Of a stretch of 64,000 bases of DNA, positions 49,991-60,146 are shown piece by piece (within the stretch, counting starts at the first letter, position 1; each line of letters begins with the position of its first letter). The notes under the pieces are model-generated. The model was not told where the DNA came from and searched no databases. It was given only the letters and a program-made list of their open reading frames with translations. A program made the position numbers and the translations under genes. The stretch covers positions 1-64,000 of the forward strand of contig UBZP01000016.1 of assembly GCA_900469965.1 (NCBI GenBank), in the 5' to 3' direction. This DNA is from Hyphomicrobiales bacterium (lineage in GTDB: Bacteria > Pseudomonadota > Alphaproteobacteria > Rhizobiales > Rhizobiaceae).

Positions 49991-50466
49991 CAGCGAAGGG
50001 CCTCCAGGATCTTGCGTTCGAAGCCGTCGGCGATGTCGCGCCTGACGGCCGTCGGGTCGGAGCAGTCGAGCGCGTGGACATAGAGGAAGCGGCGGTCGTC
50101 GGAGACGTCGACCGACAGGGTGCCGGGCGTCAGCGTGATCATGTTGGCGAGCAGCGTGATCTCGATGTCGCGGTCCACCTTCAGCGGGAAGGCGAAGATG
50201 CCGGGCTTCAGGTCCATCTTCGGGCTGGCGACGAGGACGGCGACGCGCCAGGCCGACAGCGCCAGTTCCTTGACGAACAGGATCAGCAGCGACAGCAGCT
50301 TCCACGGCCGCACCACCGTGCGGGTGCCCGCGAAATCGCGCCGGATGATCCAGAGCGCGAAGAGCCCGAGCAGGAAGCCGAGGACGAGGTTGAGCGGCGA
50401 GAGGCTGCCGGTGACGGCGGCCCAGACGATCGCGAAGATCAAACCGGTAACGATCGCCGCCATCAT
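49990..50466 (-). CDS. mrpE: Mrp cation/proton antiporter subunit E
   Basis: 158 residues. [35 protein letters not shown] and [23 protein letters not shown] form the membrane part, then the soluble block [44 protein letters not shown] conserved in MrpE. ATG 50466 overlaps the mrpD stop by four bases; the next ATG at 50463 is an alternative. Confidence 0.92.
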   Translation of the reverse strand: MMAAIVTGLIFAIVWAAVTGSLSPLNLVLGFLLGLFALWIIRRDFAGTRTVVRPWKLLSLLILFVKELALSAWRVAVLVASPKMDLKPGIFAFPLKVDRDIEITLLANMITLTPGTLSVDVSDDRRFLYVHALDCSDPTAVRRDIADGFERKILEALR

Positions 50467-52013
50467 CGCGCTCCCTGCGGAAAGACCGAGTTCACATAGG
50501 CCGAAGGCTCCGCCAGGAGGCTCGCCGCCGCCTGGATCTGCTGCAGCAGCGGATCGGGATAGAGGCCGATCGCGACCGTCAGGGCCACGAGCGCCGACAG
50601 CGACAGCATGGCGCTCGCCCGCGGGGCCGGCTCGGAGGCGGTCTTTTCCGGCCGCCAGTAGGCGAGCGCCCAGACCCGGCCGACGGCGATCATGGTGAGG
50701 AAGCCGGTCGCGAGCACGGTTGCGGCCAGCCACCAGGCGCCGATGTCGATTGCCGCCTTGGCGACCATCACCTTCGGCCAGAAGCCGGAAAACGGCGGCA
50801 TGCCGGACACCGACAGGAACAGCACCAGCGACAGGGCGGAGAAGAAGGCGGCGCGGCCGTAGAGCCCGCCGGCGCGGTTCAGGTCGAAGACGCCGCAGAG
50901 CCGCCCGGCGATGCCGGTGGCCATGTAGAGCGCCGTCATCACCACCATCGAATGCAGCGCATAGAACAGCGCCCCGCCGATCCCGCCGGGACCGCCGACG
51001 GCGACGCCGGCCAGCATCACGCCGATGCCGGAGATCACCAGATAGCCGAGCAGGCGGCGGGTGTCGCTCTGGCCGATGGCGCCGAGCGCGCCGAAGATCA
51101 TCGTGGCGGCGGCGGCGACGGCGATGAGGAAGCTCAGCGCATCGCCCTCGACCGGAAAGAGCATGACCATGACGCGGATCAGCGCGTAGATGCCGACCTT
51201 GGTCAGGAGCCCGGCAAAGAGCGCGGAGACGACGATGCGCGGGGTGTGATAGGAGGCGGGCAGCCAGAAATTGACCGGAAAGGCCGCGGCCTTCATGCCG
51301 AAGGCGAGCACGAACAGGACGGCCAGCGTCATCAGCGGCAGCCCCGGACGGCGCTCGGCCGCCTTCACCGCGATGTCGGCCATGTTGAGCGTGCCGAACA
51401 GGCCGTAGAGATAGCCGACCGCGATCAGGAACAGCGTCGTGGCGACCAGGTTGAGGAAGGCGTACTTGATCGCGCCGTCGATCTGCTTCGGCTCGGAGCC
51501 GAGCACCAGCAGGCCGAAGGAGGAGATCAGCAACACCTCGAACCAGACGTAGAGATTGAAGATGTCGCCGGTGAGAAACGCCCCGGAGACGCCGGCCATC
51601 AACAGCAGCAGGAACGGATAGAAGCCGTAGCGGCGGCCGGAGGCATCGATGCTCTCGGCGGCGTAGAGCCCGCCGGCAAGGGCGACGATCGCCGAAAACA
51701 GCGCAAACAGCGCGCCGGCGAGATCGACGGTGAAGGCGATGCCGAACGGCGGCAGCCAGCGGCCCATGACCATGGTGACCGGCCCGCCCTCGACGACGCG
51801 CCAGAGGAGCAGCGCATCGAGCAGGAGCAGGACGGAAAGCGCCGCGATCGCGAGCGGCGGCTGCAGCCGGACGTCCTTGCGCAGCATCAGAAGGACGGCG
51901 CCGCTCAGGAGGCACCAGGCGACGGGCAGGATCACCAGCCAGTCGGCCACAGGCGGCGGCGCCAGCACCAGCGCCCTGGACAGATCGATCGCGGAAGCGG
52001 CGGGGGCGGCCAT
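50463..52013 (-). CDS. mrpD: Mrp cation/proton antiporter subunit D
   Basis: 516 residues with about 14 membrane helices, related to NuoM/NuoN proton-pumping subunits. The core includes [29 protein letters not shown] (Glu in helix 5) and the helix 7-8 region [41 protein letters not shown] with the essential Lys. Provides the ion-translocation path with MrpA. Four bases lie between its start and the mrpC stop. Confidence 0.94.
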   Translation of the reverse strand: MAAPAASAIDLSRALVLAPPPVADWLVILPVAWCLLSGAVLLMLRKDVRLQPPLAIAALSVLLLLDALLLWRVVEGGPVTMVMGRWLPPFGIAFTVDLAGALFALFSAIVALAGGLYAAESIDASGRRYGFYPFLLLLMAGVSGAFLTGDIFNLYVWFEVLLISSFGLLVLGSEPKQIDGAIKYAFLNLVATTLFLIAVGYLYGLFGTLNMADIAVKAAERRPGLPLMTLAVLFVLAFGMKAAAFPVNFWLPASYHTPRIVVSALFAGLLTKVGIYALIRVMVMLFPVEGDALSFLIAVAAAATMIFGALGAIGQSDTRRLLGYLVISGIGVMLAGVAVGGPGGIGGALFYALHSMVVMTALYMATGIAGRLCGVFDLNRAGGLYGRAAFFSALSLVLFLSVSGMPPFSGFWPKVMVAKAAIDIGAWWLAATVLATGFLTMIAVGRVWALAYWRPEKTASEPAPRASAMLSLSALVALTVAIGLYPDPLLQQIQAAASLLAEPSAYVNSVFPQGAR

Positions 52014-52017
52014 CGTT

Positions 52018-52395
52018 CTAGTATCCCGTCGGCGGTGCTGGGTCGGTGGCGGGCTCGGCGACGCGCATCTCGTTGGCGTTGTCGGTGCCGAGATCCTGGA
52101 AGGCGCGGTAGGAGAGCACCAGCAGGAAGGCGAAGAAGGAGAACGAGATCACGATCGCCGTCAGGATGAGGGCCTGCGGCAGCGGGTTGGCGGTGACGGC
52201 CACCTGGTGATCGGCGCCGGCTGGAATGATCGGCGGCACCTCGCGCACGATCCGGCCGGTGGTGAACAGCAGCAGGTTGACCGCATTGCCGAGGATGGCG
52301 ACGCCGAGCAGGATGCGCACGAGGAACTTCGACAGCATCAGGTAGACGGCGGCGGCAAAGAAGATGCCGATCAGGAGCGCGAAGGGAACCTCCAT
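52018..52395 (-). CDS. mrpC: Mrp cation/proton antiporter subunit C
   Basis: 125 residues, NuoK-like. Three helices: FALLIGIFFAAAVYLMLS, LLGVAILGNAVNLLLFTTG and LPQALILTAIVISFSFFAFLLVLSYR, with the conserved ADPLPQALILTAIVI-type block. ATG 52395 shares a base with the mrpB stop. Confidence 0.93.
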   Translation of the reverse strand: MEVPFALLIGIFFAAAVYLMLSKFLVRILLGVAILGNAVNLLLFTTGRIVREVPPIIPAGADHQVAVTANPLPQALILTAIVISFSFFAFLLVLSYRAFQDLGTDNANEMRVAEPATDPAPPTGY

Positions 52396-52811
52396 CAGAT
52401 GTCCTCCCTTTCGAGGGCCAGCGCGATCGAGGTGACGGCGCCGACGACGACGAGATAGACGCCGAAATCGAACAGCATCACCGTCGACAGCGGCACCTCC
52501 ACGCCGAACAGGCTCGGATAGATCCACAGCCCCGTCATGAAGGGGACGGCCGCGAGCATCGACACCAGCCCGGCGATGCAGGCGAGCAGCAGGCCGAAGG
52601 CGGCGATCGTCATCGGGTGGAACCACAGCGCCTCGCGCACCGGGCGGATGCCGCGGGCGATGCCGTAGATCGCCAGCGCCGAGGCGGCGATCAGCCCGCC
52701 GATGAAGCCGCCACCCGGCTCGTTGTGGCCGCGGAGCAGCACGAAGACGGAGAAGAGCAGCATCAGCGCGGTGAGGAAGGGGGCGAGCGTGCGGAAGATC
52801 ACCGTGTTCAT
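52395..52811 (-). CDS. mrpB: Mrp cation/proton antiporter subunit B
   Basis: 138 residues. Helices [46 protein letters not shown] and [27 protein letters not shown] match MnhB/MrpB; the [13 protein letters not shown] block is the signature. Encoded as a separate protein after mrpA, with a four-base overlap. Confidence 0.93.
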   Translation of the reverse strand: MNTVIFRTLAPFLTALMLLFSVFVLLRGHNEPGGGFIGGLIAASALAIYGIARGIRPVREALWFHPMTIAAFGLLLACIAGLVSMLAAVPFMTGLWIYPSLFGVEVPLSTVMLFDFGVYLVVVGAVTSIALALEREDI

Positions 52812-55192
52812 GGCTGCTGCTCCTCCTTGACCGCCTGTGCGGAAGGACCGCCTGCCGGCCCGGCGGCGGCTGCCGAGCCCTTGCGGATGCGGATCAGCGA
52901 CAGGATGGCCAGCCCGGTGGTCATGACGACGGCGATCTCGCCGAGCGTATCGGTGCCGCGGAAGTCGACGATGATGACGTTGACGACGTTGGCGCCGTGG
53001 GCGATCGCCTTGGAATAGAGGTCGAAGAACTCGGTCAGCACCGGATCGAAGCGCCCCTGCGTCACCTTCAGCAGATAGAGCGAGAAGCCCAGCCCGCAGG
53101 CGATCGCCACCGCGGCGTCCGGCAGCTTCTGCCCGAGCGGCCGGGCGTCGCGCGGCTGCAGGTGCAGCCGCGTCATGACGAGGGCGAGGATGACAACCGA
53201 CAGCGTCTCGACCATGAACTGGGTGAACGACAGGTCCGGCGCGCCGAAGAGCAGGAACAGGAGCGCCACGGCAAAGCCCTGGATGCCGAGCGCCAGGATC
53301 GCGTTCAGCCGGTTCTTCGCCGACAGCACGCCGAAGACGCCGGCGAGCGCCAGCGCCATCACCGCGATCTCGTGGAACTGCGCATCCGCCGGCCAGATCG
53401 GCAGGCGCGGCCATTCGCCGTAGAGCGCGAGCGGCACGAGCAGGGCGAGCGCGACGACGACGAAGGTGGTCGTCAGGTAGGCCTCCATCAGCCCCGGCTG
53501 CAACAGGCGCGCCAGGCGGTGCGAGACGCGGACGAGGCCGGTCATGACCTGGTCGAAGCCGCGGTCCGGCCCCCAGCCGATATCCTCCACCAGCCGGCCG
53601 GCGGCGGCGCGCGCGCGCTCGAGCAGCAGGAAGACCGCGATGCCGAGCGCCACGGTCACCACCGACAGCAGCAGCGGCAGGCTCGCATGCGGCATGGCGG
53701 AGATCGTCACCGTCTCGGGTTCGCCGGCGATGGCGGTGGCGAGCGGCGAAGAGACCATCGGATGGACGAGCCCGGAGAACAGGCCGGCGCCGAGGCCGAG
53801 GAGTGCCAGGACCACCGGGCCGAGCCAGAGCAGCAGCGGCCCCTCATGCGGCGCCTTCGGCGTTTCGACGCGCGGGCCGAGGAAGGGCTTCAGCGCAACC
53901 GCGAAGGCGACGGCGAACATCATGGCGTTGCCGATCACGGCGGCGAGCGTGAAGGCGATCGCCCTGAGGCTGCCGCCTTCGAGCGCCGCATAGACCTCCT
54001 CCTTGGCGAGGAAGCCGAAGAACGGCGGCAGGCCGCCCATCGACAGCGCCGCCAGAAGGGCGGCGGCGAAGGTGACCGGCATCAGCCGCGCCAGGCCGCC
54101 GAGGCGGGTGATGTGGCGCGTGCCGGTCTCGTGGTCGATCAGGCCTGCGACCATGAAGAGCGCGCCCTTGAACAGCGAATGCGCCACCAGATAGAGAGCG
54201 GCGGCGGCGGCGGCATGCTGCGAGCCGAAGCCGGTCAGCATGACGAGCAGGCCCAGCGAGGCGACGGTGGTATAGGCGAGCATCAGCTTCAGGTCGGTCT
54301 GGCGGATCGCCAGCACCCCGCCGACGAGCAGCGTCAGGCCGCCGAAGGCCGGCAGGATCGTCTCCCACGGCGTCGTGCCGCCGAGCACCGGATTGAGGCG
54401 CATCAGCAGATAGACGCCGGCCTTCACCATCGTCGCCGAATGCAGGTAGGCGGAGACGGGCGTGGGCGCCTCCATCGCGTTCGGCAGCCAGAAATGGAAC
54501 GGGAACTGCGCCGACTTGGTGAAGGCGCCGCCGAGCACGAGCACGAGGATCGCCGCATAGAAGGAACTGGCCCGCACCTCCTCGCCGAAGGAGAGCAGGA
54601 GCGACAGCTGGGTGACGCCGGTGACGTTCCACAGCACCAGAAGGCCCGCGAGCAGGAACAGGCCGCCGCCGCCGGTGACCACCAGCGCCTGCAGCGCCGC
54701 CCGGCGCGAGGCCTCGCGGCCATGGTCGAAGCCGATCAGCAGGAAGGAGGTGATCGAGGTCAGCTCCCAGAACACGAACAGCATCAGGAAGCTGTCGGAG
54801 GCGACGAGGCCCAGCATCGCGCCCATGAACATCAGGATGAAGGAGAAGAAGCGCCCCTGATGCGGATGGCCCTTCAGATAGCCGCCGGAATAAAGGACGA
54901 TCAGCGTGCCGATGCCGGAGATGAGCAGCAGGAAGGCCAGCGACAGCCCGTCAACCAGCCAGGAGAAGCTGACATTGTAGGCCGGCACCCAGGCATAGCC
55001 GCCGGTGACGACCTCGCCTGCCGACACCTCGGGCAGGAACCGCCAGAAATGCAGGAAGATCGCCGCCGGGAAGAGCGAAAGCGGCCAGGCGGCACGATGG
55101 CCGAGGACGCGGGTCAGAAAGGGCGCGGCCAGCGCACCCAGAAACGGCAGACAGAAGGCGATGAACGTCATTGCCATTTTTTCCGTCTGCAT
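52808..55192 (-). CDS. mrpA: Mrp cation/proton antiporter subunit A
   Basis: 794 residues, NuoL-like. It has some 20 membrane helices. Key blocks: [75 protein letters not shown] and, C-terminally, the MrpA-specific [32 protein letters not shown]. First gene of the operon. ATG 55192 ([10 protein letters not shown]) with GGGAGAGGGG directly before; ATG 55177 is an alternative. The upstream 260 bases show no striking promoter. Confidence 0.94.
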   Translation of the reverse strand: MQTEKMAMTFIAFCLPFLGALAAPFLTRVLGHRAAWPLSLFPAAIFLHFWRFLPEVSAGEVVTGGYAWVPAYNVSFSWLVDGLSLAFLLLISGIGTLIVLYSGGYLKGHPHQGRFFSFILMFMGAMLGLVASDSFLMLFVFWELTSITSFLLIGFDHGREASRRAALQALVVTGGGGLFLLAGLLVLWNVTGVTQLSLLLSFGEEVRASSFYAAILVLVLGGAFTKSAQFPFHFWLPNAMEAPTPVSAYLHSATMVKAGVYLLMRLNPVLGGTTPWETILPAFGGLTLLVGGVLAIRQTDLKLMLAYTTVASLGLLVMLTGFGSQHAAAAAALYLVAHSLFKGALFMVAGLIDHETGTRHITRLGGLARLMPVTFAAALLAALSMGGLPPFFGFLAKEEVYAALEGGSLRAIAFTLAAVIGNAMMFAVAFAVALKPFLGPRVETPKAPHEGPLLLWLGPVVLALLGLGAGLFSGLVHPMVSSPLATAIAGEPETVTISAMPHASLPLLLSVVTVALGIAVFLLLERARAAAGRLVEDIGWGPDRGFDQVMTGLVRVSHRLARLLQPGLMEAYLTTTFVVVALALLVPLALYGEWPRLPIWPADAQFHEIAVMALALAGVFGVLSAKNRLNAILALGIQGFAVALLFLLFGAPDLSFTQFMVETLSVVILALVMTRLHLQPRDARPLGQKLPDAAVAIACGLGFSLYLLKVTQGRFDPVLTEFFDLYSKAIAHGANVVNVIIVDFRGTDTLGEIAVVMTTGLAILSLIRIRKGSAAAAGPAGGPSAQAVKEEQQP

Positions 55193-55454
55193 CCCCTCTC
55201 CCTCGTCCCGTGCCCTTCCGCCTCGTCCCCGGCCGGACACCGATGCGGCAGGCGCTCCCCCTCGGACGGCTGCCGGTGCGCCGAACGCGCGAGTCACCGG
55301 CACAGCCAGTGCGCTGTTTCTATGTCGGTATCGCCGAAATGGCCACCCTTGAAAAGCGGAAGCGGCGCGTTTTTCCGGGCCGGCGGGCGGGACGGCCGAT
55401 CTGGACCAGCCCCGGAGCCGAGCACAGCTTCGCAGGCAATTCGGCAACCATGCT

Positions 55455-55850
55455 TCAATGCGCCGGCGCGATGTCGGTCTGGCCGAAGTCACGGCCCTTG
55501 AACAGCAGCGGCGCGCCCTTTTCCCGGGCCAGCGCGTAGGCGAAGCAGTCGCCGTAGTTCAGCCGCGCGGGATGGCCGGTGCCGCGGCCGAAGCGGCGGA
55601 AGGCGTCGAAGGCGATCTCCGCCGATTGCGCGGTGACGGGCTCGACGCGAATGTCGGCCCGCGCGATGAAGGCATCGACCGCGTTCGATGCCTGCGGCCC
55701 GAAGCGGGCGAAGAGCACCATCTTCAGCTCCAGCAGCGTGGCCGCGCTGATGAAACGCGTCGCGGCCCTCTCGATCGCCAGATTGAAGGCGCGCCGCTCC
55801 GGCTCGTCGGAGAGGATCGCCACCAGCGCGGAGGTATCGAGCACGATCAT
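55455..55850 (-). CDS. vapC: PIN-domain ribonuclease toxin, VapC family
   Basis: 131 residues. The PIN-domain acidic residues are present: VLDTSALVAILSDEPE (Asp4), LLELKMVLFARFG (Glu near 41), LNYGDCFAYALA (Asp near 99) and LLFKGRDFGQTDI (Asp near 121). Probably cleaves tRNA or rRNA when unleashed. Overlaps vapB by four bases. Convergent with nothing nearby; about 260 bases separate it from mrpA. Confidence 0.92.
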   Translation of the reverse strand: MIVLDTSALVAILSDEPERRAFNLAIERAATRFISAATLLELKMVLFARFGPQASNAVDAFIARADIRVEPVTAQSAEIAFDAFRRFGRGTGHPARLNYGDCFAYALAREKGAPLLFKGRDFGQTDIAPAH

Positions 55851-56101
55851 CGCGGCAGGCCGTCATCGCCGTAGCCGAGGATCTCGTCGGGACTGCGGTC
55901 ATCCAGCACCGGAAGGGCGGCACAATCGAGCGCGATGCGGTCGAGCTGGTCGGCAAGCCGGTGATTGTCCCTGGTGCTGTCCAGGCGGGCGAGCTTTTCC
56001 TCCAGCGCGTGGCGCACCGCTCCCGTCAGGGTCTCACCGGTCCTTTCGGCCAGTTGCCGCGCCAGTGCATGCGTCGCCTCGTCCTTGATGTTGAGCGGCA
56101 T
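55847..56101 (-). CDS. vapB: VapB-type antitoxin (Rv0623-like)
   Basis: 84 residues: [40 protein letters not shown] is the ribbon-helix-helix-type N terminus of this VapB group, followed by a C-terminal toxin-binding tail ([22 protein letters not shown]). GAGGAAGGG precedes ATG 56101; the frame is open to 56185 without family similarity. Forms an operon with vapC. Confidence 0.9.
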   Translation of the reverse strand: MPLNIKDEATHALARQLAERTGETLTGAVRHALEEKLARLDSTRDNHRLADQLDRIALDCAALPVLDDRSPDEILGYGDDGLPR

Positions 56102-56229
56102 TCCACCCTTCCTCTCTTCATTCCTCCACGCAGGAAAATAAGGCTTCCGGCCCGCCGGCGCAATGCCGCGCGGCGGCGATTGCAATCGCCTGGGCCCGCC
56201 CCTACATCAAAGCGCAAAAGGAGGCGCTC

Positions 56230-56637
56230 ATGGGCGAGACGGTCAGGCTGAAGGTGGTCAAGACGGACGAGGAATGGCGGGCGGTGCTGACGCCGGAACA
56301 ATACCGGATCACGCGCCAGCACGGCACCGAAAGGGCGTTCTCCAGCCCGGATTTCGACAGCTCCAAGACCGGCACCTATCACTGCATCTGCTGCGACCGG
56401 CCGCTCTACAGCTCGGAGGCGAAGTTCAATTCCGGCACCGGCTGGCCGAGCTTCACCCAGCCGATCACGCCGGACGCGGTGACCAGTCACCGCGATCTCT
56501 CCTACGGCATGGACCGCGTGGAGATCCGCTGTGCGGACTGCGACGCCCATCTCGGCCACGTCTTCCCCGACGGCCCGCCGCCGACGGGCCTGCGCTACTG
56601 CATGAACGGCGTGGCCCTGGCGTTCGAGGAAAAGTAG
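56230..56637 (+). CDS. msrB: peptide-methionine (R)-S-oxide reductase
   Basis: 135 residues, complete MsrB. Zinc is held by two Cys-x2-Cys pairs ([26 protein letters not shown] and [14 protein letters not shown]), and the catalytic cysteine is in [13 protein letters not shown] near residue 125. Repairs oxidised methionine in the cytosol with thioredoxin. No signal peptide. AAAAGGAGGCGCTC stands before the ATG. Confidence 0.95.
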   Translation: MGETVRLKVVKTDEEWRAVLTPEQYRITRQHGTERAFSSPDFDSSKTGTYHCICCDRPLYSSEAKFNSGTGWPSFTQPITPDAVTSHRDLSYGMDRVEIRCADCDAHLGHVFPDGPPPTGLRYCMNGVALAFEEK

Positions 56638-56784
56638 CCGCGCGGCGGCTGCGCGTACGGAAATACCTTAAAAATGAACGGTTTGGCGACCGTCGCTGAA
56701 AATCCGATTCCGGGATTTCCGCCCGCGCGCCGGCACGCCGCGCCGCCTTCCGACGCAGATTCGCCTCGGCCGCTCAACCCCTTG

Positions 56785-57321
56785 TCAGGCCACCTTTTTC
56801 TGTCGGTTCAGGCACAGCTCCATGCAGGTCAGGTCGAGCCAGCGGCCGAACTTGGTGCCGACCTCCTCGAACCGGCCGACGACGCGGAAGCCGAAGCTCT
56901 CGTGAAGGCGGATCGAGGCTTCGTTCTCCGCCTCGATGCCGGCGATCATGACGTGGATGCCGGCCGCCCGCGCCCGGTCGATCAGGCTTGCCAGCAGCGT
57001 GCGGCCGATGCCGTTGCCGCGCACGTCCCTATGCACGTAGATCGAGTGCTCGGCCGTGTGGCGATATCCGTCGAAGGCGCGCCAGTCGCCATAGGAGGCA
57101 TAGCCGACCACCCGGCCGTCGAGCTCGGCGACGAGCACGGGGAAGCCGCGGCCGCGGCGGGTGCGGAACCAGTCGAGCCGGTTCTCCAGATCGACCTGCT
57201 CGTCGTTCCAGATGGCGGTCGTGTTGGCGACGGCGTCGTTGTAGATCTCCATGACCGCGCCCATGTCGTCCTCGCGCGCATCGCGGATCAGCGCCGCCTT
57301 TTCCGTGGTCGCTTGCACCAT
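56785..57321 (-). CDS. GNAT acetyltransferase, phosphinothricin acetyltransferase-like
   Basis: 178 residues of the PAT/YncA-type GNAT group: IRDAREDDMGAVMEIYNDAVANTTAIWNDEQVDLENRLDWF, then AEHSIYVHRDVRGNGIGRTLLASLIDRARAAGIHVMIAGIEAENEASIRLHESFGFRVVGRFEEVGTKFGRWLDLTCMEL. The acetyl-CoA loop is RGNGIGRTLL. Likely acetylates an amino acid-like toxin or methionine derivative. It is divergent from the XRE-cupin regulator with only 26 bases between the starts, which suggests control by that regulator. Confidence 0.92.
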   Translation of the reverse strand: MVQATTEKAALIRDAREDDMGAVMEIYNDAVANTTAIWNDEQVDLENRLDWFRTRRGRGFPVLVAELDGRVVGYASYGDWRAFDGYRHTAEHSIYVHRDVRGNGIGRTLLASLIDRARAAGIHVMIAGIEAENEASIRLHESFGFRVVGRFEEVGTKFGRWLDLTCMELCLNRQKKVA

Positions 57322-57347
57322 GATCGTCTGTCCACTATTGTTACGTT

Positions 57348-57923
57348 ATGTCCATTTTAGCAGATGAGTTCGACCGGAGTCTAGGGCTGCGCGTCCGCGC
57401 CGAGCGCGAGGGGCGCGGCTGGTCGCTGACGGAGCTTTCCGAGCGCGCCGGCGTCTCGCGCGCCATGATCCATAAGGTCGAGCGCGGCGAGAGCAGCCCG
57501 ACGGCGGCCCTGCTCGGGCGGCTCTGCGGCGCCTTCGGCTTTTCGATCTCGACGCTGATCGCCCGCGCCGAGGCCGGATCGGAGCGGCTGTCGCGCCGTG
57601 CCGACCAGCCGGTCTGGGTCGATCCAGAGACCGGCTATCGCCGCCGCCACATCTCGCCGGCCACGGCGCCTGCCGAGCTGATCGAGGTGGAGCTGCCGCC
57701 CGGCGCTCGCGTCGCCTATCCCGCCGCGGCTTACGCCTTCCAGCGCCAGATGCTGCACGTGACGGACGGGGCGCTCACCTTCGTCGAGGGCGAGACGACC
57801 CACAGGCTGGAGGCCGGCGACAGCCTGACGCTCGGCCCGCCCGCCGACTGCGCCTTCCTCAACGAGGGCCCGGAGCCATGCCGCTATCTCGTCGTGCTCT
57901 TGAAGGCGGATCGGGCCGGGTGA
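57348..57923 (+). CDS. XRE-family regulator with C-terminal cupin
   Basis: 191 residues. Helix-turn-helix near 15-65 (RVRAEREGRGWSLTELSERAGVSRAMIHKVERGESSPTAALLGRLCGAFGFSISTLI), then a cupin domain (VELPPGARVAYPAAAYAFQRQMLHVTDGALTFVEGETTHRLEAGDSLTLGPPADCAFLNEG). Typical of repressors of small detoxification enzymes. ATG 57348 has no Shine-Dalgarno sequence; the transcript may be leaderless. TGTCCA occurs twice in the divergent control region (57329 and 57349), the second copy at the start codon. Confidence 0.9.
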   Translation: MSILADEFDRSLGLRVRAEREGRGWSLTELSERAGVSRAMIHKVERGESSPTAALLGRLCGAFGFSISTLIARAEAGSERLSRRADQPVWVDPETGYRRRHISPATAPAELIEVELPPGARVAYPAAAYAFQRQMLHVTDGALTFVEGETTHRLEAGDSLTLGPPADCAFLNEGPEPCRYLVVLLKADRAG

Positions 57924-57959
57924 CGCCCGTCCTCCGCCCGGCGCCGCCGCTGGCGAGCG

Positions 57960-58610
57960 TCACGCGCTGACGCAGCTGACGACCGCGCCGTAGTGCACCC
58001 CCGCAGCGGCGACGACGAAGCCGTGCCAGATCGCGTTCTGGAAGCGGAGGCTCTGCCAGACATAGAAAATCACGCCCACCGAATAGAGGATGCCGCCCAC
58101 CAGGATCAGCGTCAGCGTCGTCTCGGACAGGGCGGCGCGCAGCGGCTCGATCGCCAGCACGCCGCTCCAGCCCATGGCGAGGTAGAGCAGGATCGCCAGC
58201 CGGTCGTGGCGTCCCGGCCAGAAGAACTTCAGCGCCACGCCGGCGGCCGCGATCAGCCACACGCCGATGAACATGCCGACCAGCACCGGCTCGCGCCACC
58301 CGGCTTCGAGGAAGGGCGTGTAGGTGGCGGCGATCAGCACGAAGATCGCCGAATGGTCGAGCCTCCGCAGGAACCACTTCACGTTCGAAACGGGCCAGAG
58401 ATTGTAGGCGAACGAGATGCCGAGGGAGACGAGAAGGCCGGCGCCGTAGATCCAGCTCGCGGCGAGCTGGCCGAAGGTGCCGGCGATGGTGGCGTAGAAG
58501 ATCAGCGCGGTCACCCCGATCAGGGCAAGCACGACGCCGATCCCGTGGACGATGCCGTCCGCGATCAGTTCATGGCGGTCATAGTGCCAACGGATACCTT
58601 CGAGTTCCAT
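57960..58610 (-). CDS. hemolysin III / PAQR family membrane protein
   Basis: 216 residues with seven membrane helices. Family blocks: DRHELIADGIVHGIGVVLALIGVTALIF, then FAYNLWP, FLRRLDHSAIFVLIAATYTPFL (the metal-linked Asp-His-Ser), and a late NAIWHGFVVAAAGVHYGAVV with two histidines. The three His and Asp/Ser form the zinc site of PAQR receptors. Function in bacteria is unclear. ATG 58610 is chosen as the family start. Confidence 0.92.
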   Translation of the reverse strand: MELEGIRWHYDRHELIADGIVHGIGVVLALIGVTALIFYATIAGTFGQLAASWIYGAGLLVSLGISFAYNLWPVSNVKWFLRRLDHSAIFVLIAATYTPFLEAGWREPVLVGMFIGVWLIAAAGVALKFFWPGRHDRLAILLYLAMGWSGVLAIEPLRAALSETTLTLILVGGILYSVGVIFYVWQSLRFQNAIWHGFVVAAAGVHYGAVVSCVSA

Positions 58611-58956
58611 GCGACCCCGTTCCACGCGGTACCATGCGGACGTCAGACTTCGAAGGCGCGTCCGGCAGGCCACGGCCATCGGCGCCATGCTGCCCCACTC
58701 CCCTCCCGGAAGGGAGCGCCCCTGTCGAGACATTGCGGGACACCCCATGGTGCCAATTGCGGAGGCCACCTTCAAGGCCGGCATGCGCCCGCAACGCCCG
58801 GCGGGCTTCACATTTGGTAACCTCGGTAACGGCCGGGGAGTGGTGGAACGACCGGGGGCCGGCTTGCGGGCCTTGCGGCGCTCTCGGAACTCGAAGACCG
58901 GCGCGACAGGCAGCGGTGCCCCGGCCGGGGCCTGTCATCGCCGCGTCATCGGGAGC
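58611..58956. other. 346-base gap with terminator-like palindrome
   Basis: Between HlyIII start and the DksA-like stop. GCCCCGGCCGGGGC (58918-58931) is a perfect palindrome nested in GACAGG/CCTGTC arms, downstream of the DksA-like gene on the minus strand, and may end its transcript, though without a U-run. GGTAACCTCGGTAAC (58814-58828) is a short direct repeat. No gene seen. Confidence 0.4.
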
Positions 58957-59277
58957 TCAGCCGTGGATGCACTCCTCGCACAGCGCCGCATGGGGAACGG
59001 CGGCGAGCCGCGCCGGCGAAATCGGATTGCCGCACTTGGCGCAGATGCCGAAGGTGCCGGCCTCGATGCGATCGAGAGCGGCATCGATGGCCGCCAGTTC
59101 GCCGAGACCGGTGTTGCCGATCTCCTCCAGCACCTCGTCGTTCTCGCGCTCGGTCGCCCGCTCCTCGGCGTCGGGGTTCGGCGTCGCCTCGAGGTCGCCT
59201 TCGATCCTGTGCAGGAGGCGGTGGAGTTCGTGCTTGCGCCCGAGAAGCCTGTCCTTGAATTGTGCGGTATCCAGCAT
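58957..59277 (-). CDS. TraR/DksA C4-type zinc-finger protein
   Basis: 106 residues. Coiled-coil N terminus (FKDRLLGRKHELHRLLHRIEGDLE) and a zinc finger CAKCGNPISPARLAAVPHAALCEEC with four cysteines. The DksA tip residues (DxxDxA) are not clearly present, the corresponding region being TPNPDAEERATERENDE, so it may not act like DksA on RNA polymerase; it resembles short TraR-like proteins found with stress proteins. GGACAG precedes ATG 59277. Confidence 0.9.
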   Translation of the reverse strand: MLDTAQFKDRLLGRKHELHRLLHRIEGDLEATPNPDAEERATERENDEVLEEIGNTGLGELAAIDAALDRIEAGTFGICAKCGNPISPARLAAVPHAALCEECIHG

Positions 59278-59420
59278 GAGCTGTCCTTTCCAGAAATATC
59301 CCGCCGGCCTTGCGCGGCAGGACCGCCTGCCCCGGCGCCGCGGAATCCGAATGCACGCCACGGGAGGGATCCGGCAACGCCTCCCCGGCCCGCCCTCGCC
59401 GAAGGCGGGCGATCGAAGCC

Positions 59421-59831
59421 TCAGCGATCGACGAGAACAGAGATGGGCGCGTGCCGCACGACCCGGTCCGCGGTGGAGCCCAGCAGATAGTTTGCCAGTC
59501 CGGGGCGGTGCGAGGCAACAACGATCAGATCGGCGCCATGTTCCTGCGCGGCGGCGAGAATCTCGCGGGCGCTGCCGCCGTAGCGGATGTCGATCATGGC
59601 CTTCAGGCCGAGCTTGTCGCGCATGCGGGCCAGGCGCTCCTCGGCCTGCTTGATCTCCATCTCCACCATGCCGGCGGGAAACTCGATCGAGATGTAGCTG
59701 GTGGCGACCTCGATGACGTTGACGAGGACGATCTCGCCGCCTTCCGCCAGAAGGCTGACGGCGCGCCTGAGGATCGCTTCGCCGCGCTCCAGCTGGTCCA
59801 TGGCCACGGGAACGATGATCTTGCTGTACAT
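59421..59831 (-). CDS. universal stress protein
   Basis: 136 residues, UspA fold. Start YSKIIVPVAMDQLERGEAILRRAVSLL, ATP-binding end HRPGLANYLLGSTADRVVRHAPISVLV (G-x2-G...GS motif present). Typically induced in oxygen limitation or stress. AAGGGAG precedes ATG 59831; the frame is open to 59930 without similarity. A strong FNR/FixK-like box is centred about 69 bases upstream of the start codon. Confidence 0.93.
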   Translation of the reverse strand: MYSKIIVPVAMDQLERGEAILRRAVSLLAEGGEIVLVNVIEVATSYISIEFPAGMVEMEIKQAEERLARMRDKLGLKAMIDIRYGGSAREILAAAQEHGADLIVVASHRPGLANYLLGSTADRVVRHAPISVLVDR

Positions 59832-59892
59832 GCCCGGCTCCCTTTTTCTCCAGTGATGGAGCAAACGTCGCATGCTGAGACTGCGCGCGGCA

Positions 59893-59906
59893 TTGACGAG
59901 GATCAA
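59893..59906. promoter_or_regulatory. FNR/FixK-like box upstream of the stress protein gene
   Basis: TTGAC-GAGG-ATCAA, matching the anaerobic box TTGAT-N4-ATCAA in 9 of 10 positions. A class II start site would be about 41 bases away, near 59858, 27 bases before the stress protein ATG, which fits. The -10 is weak. Confidence 0.6.
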
Positions 59907-59998
59907 GTCCAATCTGCGATGCCGCGCCACGAGGGCCCCGCCGGCCCTTCCCGGGCGGGCCCCGGTCGCCAGACGGCAGGCGCACGATCGTCAACCAG

Positions 59999-60011
59999 AT
60001 ATTGACAATAT
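59999..60011. promoter_or_regulatory. 13-base palindrome upstream of the VOC gene
   Basis: ATATTG-A-CAATAT is a perfect inverted repeat about 140 bases before the VOC gene ATG (60147), in an AT-rich stretch of a GC-rich region. It contains TTGACA. Possibly an operator for the VOC gene; no adjacent regulator gene. Confidence 0.45.
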
Positions 60012-60146
60012 TTCACCAAATCATCAGCTATTCCGAACGGTCAGGTCCGGCCATAGTCCGGGGCACCGGTTTTGCCAAACCGGCCCTGCCCGGCCGCACG
60101 GCCGACCGGCAGGCACCGACGACGGAATCCGCAGCGGAGACAGTCC

